NCBI GenBank assembly: GCA_002189035.1
Contig: NEEC01000008.1
Coordinates: 3,224,001 to 3,288,000 of the forward strand
Source of the DNA: Utricularia gibba
Lineage: Eukaryota; Streptophyta; Magnoliopsida; Lamiales; Lentibulariaceae
Length of the DNA stretch: 64,000 bases
Direction of reading: 5' to 3'
The notes under the pieces were generated by a model, which did no database searches, was not told where the DNA came from, and was given only the letters and a program-made list of their open reading frames with translations. The translations under genes were made by a program, and so were the position numbers. This document shows, piece by piece, positions 22,471-34,279 of this stretch (position 1 is the stretch's first letter; each line of letters begins with the position of its first letter).

Positions 22471-24070
22471 CGGAGGAGCTCTGCTTCCCGTCCCTGCAGA
22501 ACTTAGGCAGCCGCCAGCTCAAAATCCACGGCGGCAGGAAGATGCGAGGATCTGCAAAGAGGGAGGAGTGGGGGTGGCGGGCATCCCTTGTACTTTTCCC
22601 GATACCCAGCGTTTTCAAAATTCGAAACCTAAAAGAGATGAAAAGCGACCAGACAGAGGGCAAGTTGCCGGGACAGGTAACTGTTTCTGGTCTGTGTTCT
22701 TCCGTTTGACTTTCTCGTCATCATCCCGATCCCCGCCAAAACCTTCCCGCCAAATTCCCGACACGATTAAATAAAATAAAGATCAAGAGGAAGGCGGCTG
22801 CCAGGTCGGATCGCACCAACACCCGTTAAATAATTAATGCAAATGAGATGCGTTTCTGAAAAACGAAAATAAATACATATTCAGATATTTTGAATTAGGT
22901 ATCAATTTAATGATCCCCATATTAACGTTATACTACCTCATTTATTGTTTTTTAAATTTTTGAAAAATTAATTATAAATGTCACGAAAATGGTATTAAAA
23001 GCATATAGTAACTTAAAGCAGTAATTTTTTACTTTATTTCTTCTTTCAGGAAAAGAAAATTGGTTTTTAAGAAAATTTAATAAAATAATATAAATATTTT
23101 ACATTGGTGGAATTTAAAAATAATAAAAAATTGTGGGCTGGGTGCCCCGTTGTCGCGTGCTTGACGCGCAAGGCGGTGGCCCCACTTTTGACGTTCCGAT
23201 TGAAAAATAGCGTACATCACGGCATGACAGAAATTTATTAAAGCTCTTTTCTTAATTATTATTTTTAAAATAGCTAAGCAGAGTTGACCATCTAGATTCC
23301 ACGTAGCACATACTTCATTACTTAAAAAAATAGTATTTATTGTAATTGGCGATATTATTAACATAAAAAGAATATTTATTTCCTTGTAAAAAAGGGAATT
23401 GTATATTCGAATTTGTTAACTAAAGAGGAGATCCGATAGGGTTTCCTTTGTTATCCGTGGATCCATCTTATGCTTATGGAAGGAACAGATCCGATACCCC
23501 GAACCAAATCCAGAATCCGAATCCGAATCCGGATCTTCCAATAAGATGACGCTATCTTTTTCTTTAACAAATTACTAATTTATAATTAAAAGGTGTCTTA
23601 TAAATGAATTTAATTACCTTATCTAACTTATCTCCGTAAACGAAATTTGGTGTTTTATGACATCATAATTTGAACAGGGTTAAAATTAATAATTATTTTT
23701 ATTATGAGTAAAACAGTATCTCTGTGACGAAGGCAACAACTGTCAGAGGATTGAATGAATCGGAACCTTAAAATCGGTTGATTTTTTGGGCAACAAAAAA
23801 TGGAAAAAGTTTTAAGAGGGAAATAAATGCGCCCCTACGCCTTGGAAGGAGCGTTGTGGAAAAGCGTCTGGGGTCAGTGGGTTGGAAGGGGAGACAAAGA
23901 AATCGCCAAACAATCTTCAACCATAAAGGGAAAAAAGGGAAAAGATCTCTACGCGCCTCGCGCCGGAGGGTGAAGGAGGAAAAAGGGGATAAAACCGGGA
24001 AGACAGAGCCCCTCATACACAAGGAATTCCTGCAGCTTTGCGTTTCTGCTTCTTGTCTTTATCTTCTTCG
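22471..24070. other. Intergenic, no gene recognised
   Basis: Holds the 3' region of the TPX2-like gene and the promoter and leader of the ACT-repeat gene. Open frames at 22433-22774 do not resemble known proteins and may be TPX2-like 3' UTR or unmodelled exon. A short degenerate GAATCCGAATCCG repeat lies near 23510-23535. Confidence 0.5.
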
Positions 24071-26286
24071 ATGGAGGAGTGGCCTACTTCTATGGATGAA
24101 TATGAGAAGCTTCTGGTTCGAATGTCCAAGCCCAGGTATGGTTGTGGGGTTCTGCTCTTCTGTTTCTGAAATGGGTTCTACTTCGTTATTTGTTTTTTTT
24201 TTTCTGAATTCGTTTGTGAACTGCCTGCCCAGTTTCTGTGAAGTTGGAAAACTAGTGGGTTTTCATTGGTGTAGTGCAATTTAAGGTTTGGAGTTGAAAT
24301 CGAGACGGGATTTCGATACTGTGTCGTGGCTTAATTGTGTTGGTTTTTTGATTCATTGAATTTGGGATCTGGTTTCTTGGGTTTTGGAAACTTCTATTTC
24401 TTCATCGTTTCGTGTTTCTCAGAAACGGATCAACTGCAAAATCAACTTTTTTTTTCTTTTCTTCATAGTCTAGTCATTGCCTTTGACTTGCGCGGCTTGT
24501 TTCGTTTCCCACGGAAACTTCACTGGTTTCCCTTAATGCCCTTGCCGATGTGACGGTGACAACTTCCGTGTGCAGGGTCATGATCGACAATGTCGGCTGT
24601 GCAGATGCAACAAGAGTCATGGTGTGAAAATGAATTCTTCAAACCAATGACAAATTCTTTTTCTCGCTTTTGTTGGCTACCCCACATGCTGATTGAGTCG
24701 TTGTGCTGTTGAACAGATTGATAGTGCTAGGAAGCATGCTTTTCTTCTAGAGGCCGTTCAAGTTTTGGCTGATTTGAATCTGTCTGTCAAGAAAGCTTAC
24801 ATCTCCTCAGATGGCCGCTGGTTCATGGATGGTGAGCCTTCAAACTTCATGTTCTTATGTTATTTATTGTTCTTGTTATATCAGTTGTTCTGTATTTTCA
24901 CTCTGCAGTTTTCCATGTGACTGATTTGAGTGGGAACAAGCTAACCAATGAGAGTATCTTGAAAACAATAGAGCAGGTATCATGACTGCCTTCTACCTCC
25001 AATTTAGAGAGTGTTCTTCTTAGTGTCTTAATGTGGATGGTTTGTGTCTTAACCGTGCAGTCACTTGAGGCAGCTCATGGTGGGAGATCGAAAGCTAAAA
25101 CCTTCGAAGGGGTAACCGCCCTCGAGCTCACTGGAACTGATCGAGTGGGGCTTTTATCAGAGCTTTTTGCAGTGATATCTAATCTAAACTGCAATGTGGT
25201 GGATGCTACAGTTTGGACACACAATGGTCGAATAGCCTCTTTGATTTACTTGAAAGATGATGATTCTGGATCCCCCATTGAGGACTTGAATAAGCTTGGC
25301 TTATTGGAGGTGATGTTGAGGAATGTCCTCAAGGGGCAGAATGACATTAGAAGTGCTCAAACATGTGTGTCTCTGGCAGCCACACATATGGAGAGGAGGC
25401 TCCATCAAATGATGTTTGCAGACTGTGACTACGAGAAGAAGCCGATCATAGAGACGTGCGGCGTGCATCCTGTTGTCTTTGTTCAGAACTTCTTGGAGAA
25501 GGATTACTCTGTTGTGAACATACACTGCAGTGATCGGAATAAGCTTCTGTTCGACATCTTGTGCACCCTGACTGACATGAAATACGTGGTTTTTCATGCC
25601 ATTGTCGATACTTCAGGAGACAGAGCATTCCTGGTATGATCCTTTCTCAGTTTTCTCTCATTTGCCTTCTCTGTTTCTGTAATGTGCTTCAACCATTTGG
25701 ATCATCTTCAGGAGTTCTTCATTAAGCACAACGACGGAACCTCGATCGGTTCAGAAGTCGAAAAGCAGCATCTTATTCTGTGCTTACAAGCAGCCATAGA
25801 AAGGAGGACATCTCAGGTAACTGTAAATCTTGATACACTCTTCTTCCCATTCTCTGCTTACTTACAGCAGCATCCTGATTGGAAACTGTGTCATCTGATC
25901 TGCAGGGGCTGAGGCTTGAGCTCTGCGCATCAGATAAAAAGGGACTCTTAGCAGAAGTCACGAGAACCTTCCGGGAGAACGGTCTAAACGTGACGATGGC
26001 CGAGATCTCAACAACCAGAGACACAGCTCTCAACACATTCTATGTCACTGATGCAATCGGTAACCTGCCGGATTCCAACACCATCGAATCCGTCCGGCAG
26101 TGGATCGGCATAAGCAATCTGAAAGTTGCTCACCATCCACCACTCTACCATCACCAGAACACACCCAACAAGGCTACCGTCAGCCCCAACACCAGCCCCA
26201 GCGCCGGCAGTGCAATGCTGCTCTCCCTTGGAAGCCTGGTGAGACGGAACCTCTACAACTTGGGCATCATCAGGTCATGTTCTTGA
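24071..26286 (+). CDS. ACT-domain repeat protein (ACR8/ACR4-like)
   Basis: Seven exons: 24071-24135, 24576-24621, 24717-24831, 24909-24976, 25061-25633, 25712-25816 and 25906-26286, giving 450 residues. The start [18 protein letters not shown] and the end NLGIIRSCS match ACR family termini. Four ACT modules are visible: near residues 25-100, 112-190 ([20 protein letters not shown]), about 250-330 ([20 protein letters not shown]) and about 325-400 ([19 protein letters not shown]). Family knowledge: ACT domains bind small ligands such as amino acids; plant ACR proteins resemble the regulatory part of bacterial GlnD uridylyltransferase but lack its catalytic domains, and are thought to be sensors. 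The ligand here is unknown. All splice junctions are GT-AG. Confidence 0.94.
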
Positions 26287-27890
26287 TGTTCTTGGTCAGT
26301 GCAGACAGGAATTCTTTGTACATAGAAAAGGGAGCAAGTTTTAGTCACCAGAAAGATGACAGACAGCATCTCATGAAGTAAAAGTACATAGCACCAGCAG
26401 CAGTAGCATTGAGAAAGGAAGATGGGTGGGTATAGGCATAGCACACAGCCCAGAATTGGTTAGTTAGCTTAGCTTCATTCTTAGTTTGGGAAGATGCATT
26501 CTATGTAATGTGTATATAAATTTTTCCATTATATTGCATTTCAAGCTTGCTCCTTAGCCATTCCCATTGGCTTTCAAAATGCTCATTCTTTTCTTGTTTG
26601 TGGGCCAAGGTTGTAAGAAACCAAGTGAGAGGAAGATTCAATTCAAGTCCTTTTTCAAGATCTTGACAATTAGGGTCGATGGGAACGAGGTTTAGGGTTT
26701 AGGGTTTAAAATTTAGGATTTTGAATTAGTGTAGGGTTTATAGTTCATAACTAACTACAAACAAGTGTAATTTAATCAAAATTCAAATCAATATTCAGTT
26801 GTTCTTATTTCAATTAAAACACTGTGTTTTAAAATGTCAAAAAATTGGTAAATCATCTGTACGAATTATTCATGATTTAAACTATCAGTTTAAAAAATAT
26901 TTTTTCAATTGTAATTATGAGATAATCATGGCTATGTTATAATTAAGATGTAATTTATTTATTAATATTTTGATTTACAATTCAATATAAATTTATCATA
27001 ATAGTTTATTGTTTGTAATTTTTTAATGTTTCTAAAAGATGTTAATACTCTTTATTTACTTTCGAAATTTGAAGGAAATCAAATTAATTTTTTTATGAAA
27101 ATTCATAATAATAACCTTATACCCAGTTAATACATTCAACAAGCTGGTAATAACAGCCAATCAAAATACTCCACGTGTATTACCAAATGATCATTATATT
27201 AACAAAAGGAGACAACCTAATTTCACTTTTCCCAACCAGATTCATTTTTCTGATCTGTATCCTTTTTTTTAATAAAAAAAATTGTCCTATCGGATTTCAA
27301 AGCATTTTATCAACCAAAATCCATAATTTCTTGATTTCAAATAATTAACAATTAATGTCCTCAACGAAATTCATTTTTTTCTTTCTTTTTTTATTCGAAA
27401 AAAAGCAATTCGGGATACCTAATTACCTTATTGTATTATTATTTTTCTGCAATGTCAAATCATTTCTCATCATGCGCCATTTCCGTAGATTAAAAAAATG
27501 AATAAAATAATGTTTATTGCCTTCCAAAATGGATTTATTTTTGGGGGAAAAAAGTTTCTCTTCTTCTTCGGTATGGAAGTTTAGTTCTTTTGTTGTACGA
27601 TGTACTACTCATTTCCTCTCCTCGCAGATCAAAAAGTTGATCTTTTTTACTGATTCGTTTGAATGGTCAGTTGAAGCTTGGATCTTTGTTTCTTTTCTTA
27701 GGGCGGTGAAAAAGTGGTTTTCTGAGGTTTCTGCTACTGGGAAAAGTGTAGTTTTTTATGCTTCTCATTCTGTTTTTGCACCTGAGTTTTAATTGCTACG
27801 GGTGTTCCTGATTACTAGAAGGAAAATGGGTATTTGGGTGGAGTTTTTTAGGCATTAGTTTGGACGTTTCTTCTTGTGTGGGGAAAAAAA
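26287..27890. other. Intergenic, with a short telomere-like repeat
   Basis: AT-rich spacer between the ACR gene and the AHL gene. No gene is recognised. The end nearest the AHL gene (about 27.5-27.9 kb) is T-rich and probably its leader. Confidence 0.5.
26691..26707 (+). repeat. Short interstitial telomere-like (TTTAGGG) repeat
   Basis: Two perfect TTTAGGG units followed by TTT, with degenerate relatives up to about 26745 (TTTAGGA, GTAGGGTTTA). This is the plant telomere motif. Such short runs also occur as telo-boxes in promoters, but here it lies 3' of a gene. Confidence 0.7.
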
Positions 27891-29444
27891 ATGGAAGGTA
27901 CTAATACTTCGAGTAGCGGCGGGGTTACGATTGTGGGATCAGATGCTCCCTCTAATTACCAAGTTGTTCCTAGGACCACAAATTCTGCAAATTTAGCCCA
28001 GGTAACTGGATCGTATCCACCAACCGTGAGGGTGACAGTGCCATTAGCTGCTGGTTCTACCTCTTCAGCCACCGGAGACATCGGCGGCGGTGCCTTGAAA
28101 AAGAAGAGGGGGAGGCCGAGAAAGTATGGCCCAGATGGCTCTGTGGTGGTTTCATCCAAGCGTATTTCCTCTGCCGCGCCGTCGATAATTGATTTCTCTG
28201 CGGGAGGGAATCATGAGAAAATACGGCCGCTCGGGGTTCGGCCTCTGCAGGCGAGAATAGAGATGGATATTTTAGGTAAATGGAGGTTCCTTTTTTTGTT
28301 CTTCAGCTCTTCAAGTGCATTTTGATGCATAGAAGTAGTGGGGCCTCTGAATTTTGGTCATGGGGTGTGTAAAAGTTGCCCCAGAACAAGGCCAAGAAAA
28401 GGGGAGGTTTAGTTCAAGTTTTTATTTTTATCTTCAGATCTCATCTCTTGTTCTTTATACTAAGAAAACAGTAGAGTTTCTTTTGCACTGTGTCCTTGTG
28501 CTTAGCTTGGTTGGTGTTCAGAGCATGTGGTTACCTGTGCTGTGATGCCATTCTCCTTTCTTTGTGAAGCATCTACTGTATAAGTTGTGCTGTGAACTTG
28601 GGAAAACAGTAGTTCTGCCTACTGCTACTATATGCCTTTTGTTCCTTGTGCAGGAGATTGGGTTTCACGTTCGGTTGGTGCGAATTTCACTCCGCATATA
28701 ATCACAGTCAATCCCGGAGAGGTGAATCGTTGGTCGAATACCCTTTGGACAATGATATCTAGTGATTGAAAACTTAATGGCTTTTGCAAGGAATCTACTG
28801 ACTGATACGAAGATTCGATTTGTTCCCACAGGATGTTACCATGAAAGTCATATCCTTCTCGCAACAAGGGCCCCGTGCAATATGCATTCTTTCTGCTAAT
28901 GGCACAGTTTCTAGTGTCACTCTTCGCCAGCCTGACTCTTCTGGTGGAACACTGACATATGAGGTGCTGCATTCAGTAAACTTCTTCCTCAGTGACTGTA
29001 AAAAAGCTTCTCTTTTTCATGCATATTAGTTGCTTTTGCTGATGTTTGTTCTTGTTTTATGTTGGTTCAGGGCCGCTTTGAGATACTTTCGTTGACAGGA
29101 TCGTTCATGCCCTGTGAGAATGGAGGGATGAGGAACAGATCCGGTGGGATGAGTGTTTCCTTGGCCAGCCCCGACGGCCGTATCGTGGGAGGTGGAGTTG
29201 CCGGCTTACTAGTCGCAGCGAGCCCCGTTCAGGTATCCATCTCCTTCCTTTTTCCCGAGCAGGCTCGTCCCTGCATTCGATCATAGCCACTCATTTCTCT
29301 TTATAGATCGTGGTCGGAAGTTTCCTAGCCAGAAATCAGGTGGACCAGAATCCAAAGAGGCCAAAGCCAGACCCCATCCGTGCAGTCCCGATTGCCAGTC
29401 CGGCGGTGGACGACAGCACTCCGCCTCGCCCCACGGAAAGCTAG
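27891..29444 (+). CDS. AT-hook motif nuclear-localized (AHL) protein with PPC domain
   Basis: Five exons: 27891-28275, 28654-28721, 28832-28963, 29071-29232 and 29307-29444, giving 294 residues. A single type-II AT-hook (KKKRGRPRKYGPDG, residues about 70-83) is followed from about residue 128 by a complete PPC domain (DWVSRSVGANFTPHIITVNP, then SFSQQGPRAICILSANG, GRFEILSLTGSF, GRIVGGGVAGLLVAASPVQ). The multi-exon structure and lone type-II hook fit clade-B, type-III AHL proteins. Where type-II AHLs have a second hook just before the PPC, this protein has RPLGVRPLQARIEM, without an RGRP core. Known role: nuclear protein binding the minor groove of AT-rich DNA and forming trimers through the PPC domain. 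The start is the second ATG of its frame, because the upstream MWGKK has no family match. Confidence 0.93.
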
Positions 29445-31289
29445 CCCTACTAGACGAAGTTGTTCGATAATCGACGCGGTGGCCGGAGGAACAGGAAGGC
29501 CATCGGCGTTAGAGTAGCCCGCCTTGCCTTGGAATACATCTTGTGTTGTTATTGAGCTTCATTAAGAAACACGAGTACTAGACTTAGAATCAATCTTTTG
29601 GAATTCGATAAAATTTCAAATTAAACTTAAAAATCGAAATTTTGGATAAATAGATCAAAATTATGCATTTTTTTTTTAAAAAAATCACATAGGTTTTATA
29701 ATTGTAATTAATTTTAATTAAAAGTAAAAATAAGTAAATATCTAGGGGACCTTCCGACACAATGAAGGGTAAATTATGCAAGGTAGTCAGCGCAGGCCAT
29801 GGTGGCTGCGTTTTCATTGTTGCTTCCTTGCATTATTGTCTTAACGTCCACGTCGGCGGCGGCCGCCGACCGGAGTCTCCAAGCTGAAAAGCTGTTGCCC
29901 AAGCCATCAGTCTTCTGTTTTGAACCCCTTAACCTTTGGGTTGATTAGAATTTTGGGCAGTGTGGTGATTTTAGTGTGTGATAAGAATAAGAATATGACT
30001 ACTTTTGTAAATAATCTCTTTATAATCTAAAAATATACAAAAAAAAGATCAGAATCAAAAAAATTATGTAATAATAATTCTGTAAATACATAAAAATTGT
30101 CGAAGTTATAGATGAATATCGTAATAATAGAGAATTGATTATTTTAAAAATTTTTTAAAAATAGAGTCAAGCAAATAACAATAAAAAAAAGTTTTAAAAC
30201 AATAGAAACAATGAATTTGAGTCAAGACTCGGAATCTATCAAGTTTTTCTCTATATGCACGTATAAACTGTAAATTAAGTTCTGATTATGTTATTATAAT
30301 TAATTAAACTAACCTACCAAATACACCAATGAAACAAGAGATGCTTGAATTATGGCCATCGGCCTTTTTTACTACCTTGTCCCAAGCATCTCCTCCTCTC
30401 GTTTTTTGTCTCAATCTCATTTTGCATACATTTCAGTCTCGTTATTTTCTTAGCTCAATCAACTTATAGAATTCTAAGATTTAAACGACGATGAATGGAA
30501 ATCGAACTACAGTAGTATAAAGTATGCATCAACATCAAACAAGGACAGACGTAAATTTGTGTAATAACTTTTAATTTAGGTTCTAGTTGGAGTTTACTCG
30601 TGTTCCCCAAAAAAATGAGACCATGTATATCATCATGACTTAAGTTCGCTATAATTATGAAATTTGGCATGTGACTTATTATAATCTCATGGTTGGCTTC
30701 ATCATCAATAGTTCAACATGGTCCGAATTCCGTACGCACTCAACTATTGTAACGAATCCGACACGTCACTAGGAAAAAAAACACAAATACTGTGACCAAG
30801 AGACGGAACTTTAAATGCGATTAAATTACCCTAAGATTAAAAAAAACACGCTTCCTTTTAGTATCCTACTGGATCCAAAATTATATTTTTTAAAACAACA
30901 TGATTTGCGTTTTATCATTAAAATGACGTCATTTTTACGAGTTTTAGAATCATATTTGTTGATAACGTAGAATACAAATTACCAGTGTTTTAAAATCGAA
31001 TTCAATACATTTTTTATTTACTCATTATTTTATATTAAATATATTTTTACAAATTCAGGAATTAGATTGAATTAGGTGTGTAACCCTAGTTCAATCCCAT
31101 ATTTTGAAACAATTTTTTTAATAAATTATTTAAAAAAATTAAATTAATAATGATTTTATATTCTGTGAAATTAAATGAATTTAAAGAAATATTCCAGCTG
31201 TGTATTTGACGAGGTGAGTTGCAGCGAAGACTGTTAGAAATTTCCAGGTGTTTACAGTTAATGACCAGAGAGCGCCCGTCCTCAAGCTG
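29445..31289. other. Intergenic, no gene recognised
   Basis: AT-rich; open frames are short and without family resemblance. No transposon terminal repeats were recognised by eye. Confidence 0.55.
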
Positions 31290-31298
31290 CATAAATAC
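31290..31298 (+). promoter_or_regulatory. Probable TATA box of the DUF761-like gene
   Basis: CATAAATAC lies about 83 bp upstream of the ATG at 31373, a normal spacing for a plant promoter. Confidence 0.45.
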
Positions 31299-31372
31299 CC
31301 TCCCATGCACAAATTCTCGCCCTACTTCCTGCGCTCTTCTACTCCAGGCGGCATCGCATTCACTCCGGACTT

Positions 31373-31723
31373 ATGGAGAGTTGGCTGCACCAAGCGATGC
31401 TGCTGCTCATCATATTCCTGTGTGCGCTGTCTCCATCGTTGCGCAGAACCCTACCGCCGTCTTCACCCCATATCTCCGGCTTCATGTGTAGGGTACACAG
31501 AGCGTTTGACATTTTCGAGCTGAGCCCCGCCACCGCAGCTTGCACAGACGATGATGATGAAGTTAACTGTGGTAATCGGTCGGAGATGGACGACGAGGAT
31601 GATGAAGACGATGAAGCCTTTCGGAAAAGATGCGAGGATTTTATTGCTCTGGTGAATGGGCGCTGGAGGGAAGAGATCCTCTCGGAGAAGCATTCCAGGA
31701 ATCCAAACCCTGCCGTAGAGTAA
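31373..31723 (+). CDS. Small DUF761-like protein with N-terminal hydrophobic segment
   Basis: A single-exon frame of 116 residues. Residues 7-22 (QAMLLLIIFLCALSPS) form a membrane anchor or signal-like segment. The middle is strongly acidic (DDEDDEDDE near residue 73-82). The C-terminus RKRCEDFIALVNGRWREEIL resembles the DUF761 (cotton-fibre-expressed) tail found in many short plant proteins of unknown role. A TATA-like element at good spacing supports a real gene. No function can be assigned. The frame is short, so some doubt remains. Confidence 0.68.
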   Translation: MESWLHQAMLLLIIFLCALSPSLRRTLPPSSPHISGFMCRVHRAFDIFELSPATAACTDDDDEVNCGNRSEMDDEDDEDDEAFRKRCEDFIALVNGRWREEILSEKHSRNPNPAVE

Positions 31724-32601
31724 GTTTTCGTGCCTAAGGTTTTTGATTGTATTTTATTTGCATAAAATGTCGATCAAGCCATCATTGGTTTAGAAATACC
31801 AACTTGTTAATGCATTTACGTCATTACTATGGAGGGTGGCACTCAAATGGATGAGACCTATTGATTAGCAAAACGAGTAGTGATTAGCAAAATGATTAGT
31901 GATTAGGATTTGCAAGCTCGCACGCAATTGATCAGATCTATGGTTAGGGTTATTAATTATCAAAGATTAATCCCATTTAACACGTCATTAGGGTTAGCAT
32001 AGCCCGTATTTGTTTGAATTCATAAACGCTTATCCTAATCACTCCTATTCGGAACCTTGGTTTGAAACCGAAACTAGACCGACCGGTTCATCCACTGAAA
32101 TTGTGAACCGGAGTCTGGTTTGGATAAGAAAAAAAACTAATCCCACGTCATTAGTGTTTAGGATCACTAATACTTTGTTAGTAAAAACCGAAACCAAACC
32201 ACACGATTATTCCACCAAAACCAATAAACGACGGTAATTCAAATTTGATTTATTCGAGTAATCATGAATAAATAATGAATTTATTGAATGATTTAAAAAT
32301 TATGTAAGATAGATATTACTTAAATTTAATAATTTATAAAATTAAAAATATTTGGTGATCATGGAAGATAGCAACCGGTTTTATTTCCCTGAACCCGGGT
32401 CAGGAATTGTGGATGGAATCGCACGTGACGTGGGTGCACCTGCACATGCAATGCGCAAATCCTCCCTCTTCCATGGCCATGACCTGGCCTCCACGTGTCG
32501 ACTCGAGATTCTTCATGTGCCGAGTGCCTGTTTTGCCACTCCCTTCCACTTTCTACCCTGCACCAAACCGTCTCATCTCACTCGCCAGTCACGTGCCGCC
32601 G
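31724..32601. other. Intergenic with short simple repeats
   Basis: Contains an imperfect repeat of GTGATTAGCAAAA-like units near 31861-31911 and AACCGAAACCAAACC-like stretches near 32060-32230 of a kind common in plant spacers. The last about 200 bp are probably the SMO1 leader. Confidence 0.45.
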
Positions 32602-34279
32602 ATGCTGCCGTACGCCACCCTCGAAGCGGCGGCAACTGCCCTCGGAAGGCCTCTCTCATGGGGGGAGACGCTCTGGTTCAACTACTCGGCCGATAAGTCC
32701 GATTATTTTCTCTATTGCCACAATATCCTCTTCCTCTTCCTCATTTTCACCCTTGTCCCGCTATACTATGTTTCGCTTGAATACTTCCTTCGGAAATTTG
32801 TTGGGTACTATAAGATTCAACCTAAGGTGAACCTCTCATTCGCTGAAATTACACAGTGCTACAAATCGGTGTTGAAATTGTTCTTCCTGATTGTTGGGCC
32901 CCTTCAACTCGTCTCCTATCCCTCGGTTAAGGTACATTTTAGGAATCCGAGTTCTTTGGCTTTTGGGGATGCTCTTGGTGCATTTTGGTTTTATGGTGTT
33001 GATTCTGATAAATTGTGAATTTGGTTTTTTTTGTTTCGAGATGATTGGAATAAGAACAAGTTTACCGTTGCCCTCGTTGGGGGAAATTCTGTCCCAATTG
33101 TTGGTGTACTTTGTTGTGGAAGACTACACGAACTACTGGTTGCATAGGTTACTTCACCATGGTTGGGGTTATGAGAAAATTCATAAGGTGCATCATGAAT
33201 ACACAGCTCCGATTGCCTTCGCTGCCCCATATGCTCACTGGGCTGAGATTTTGATTCTTGGAATCCCCTCTTTTCTCGGCCCGGCAATGGTACCCGGTCA
33301 TATGATTACCTTGTGGTTGTGGATTGCTTTGAGGCAGATTGAAGCCATTGAAACTCACAGTGGGTATGCACTTTGTTCCTTTCACTGGTTTAGTAAATGC
33401 CAGGTTGGTGAGGTGCACTTACTGGTATTTTCTAACACAGTTACTGTTTTTCTCACAACAGTAATATGCTTTGGTTGCTCCTGCTCATTTGCAATCAATC
33501 AAAAGAGATAGGATTGGTCATTGTCGAAAGCGTGCTATATATTCCTGCGTGGCCCCCCTTCTGTGTTGGGATAATTACTGCTCATTAAGACTTTGCAGGA
33601 AATGTTCTGATATCTATGTAATAAAAAATGTTGTGATACCTGTGATGTGCATATCTCGCAGTTATGAGTAGCTTTGCTGCTAAATGCCTTCTCGTATTCA
33701 GTTAAAAAGCTCAGCAATTTTTTTCCTTTTGAAGAAGCTTATGCCATTACTGAATGCAGCTATGATTTCCCTTGGTCTCCAACAAAGTACATCCCTTTCT
33801 ATGGCGGCGCAGACCACCATGATTACCATCATTATGTTGGTGGACAAAGTCATAGCAACTTTGCCTCTGTTTTCACATATTGTGATTACATATATGGCAC
33901 TGACAAGGTGATGGCTTTTAGATTTCATGGAGCTCCATTCTAGAATCGTGACAACTTACTTTTTCTGGTTCTCTTAATCAACAGGGTTACCGATATCAAA
34001 AAAAAGTGCTGAAGCAGGTATGTTTCCCGTTTCTCTTCAGATACATGTTGCTGAAATGCCTTCTATTTCTATCATCACCATATACTGTATCAGCTCCCTA
34101 TCTCCAAAGATCCATATTTGTATACTGCAGCAATGCCATTTTTCTTAAACAGTTAACACTTATTCGTTTCCATTCTCACTTGTGGTCCTTTTACTGGTTG
34201 TCACTCCTAGCTACGAGATGGAACTATAACCAGCAAGGAGAAGAGTGGAGCTGCTGGAGAAGACATAAAAATCGACTAG
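32602..34279 (+). CDS. SMO1: Methylsterol monooxygenase 1 (sterol C4-methyl oxidase, SMO1)
   Basis: Five exons: 32602-32931, 33041-33363, 33760-33907, 33985-34017 and 34211-34279, giving 300 residues. Start MLPYATLEAAATALGR matches the SMO1 N-terminus. The fatty-acid-hydroxylase superfamily iron-binding histidine boxes are complete: HRLLHH (residues 145-150), HKVHH (158-162) and HHDYHH (237-242). Hydrophobic membrane segments lie near residues 38-60 and 90-110. Known role: with NAD(P)H, O2 and cytochrome b5 it oxidises a C4 methyl of 4,4-dimethylsterols in the ER, the first step in removing that methyl during phytosterol synthesis. Sequence features favour SMO1 over SMO2. The extreme C-terminus (KSGAAGEDIKID) is not a classical KKXX retrieval signal. 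Confidence 0.95.
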
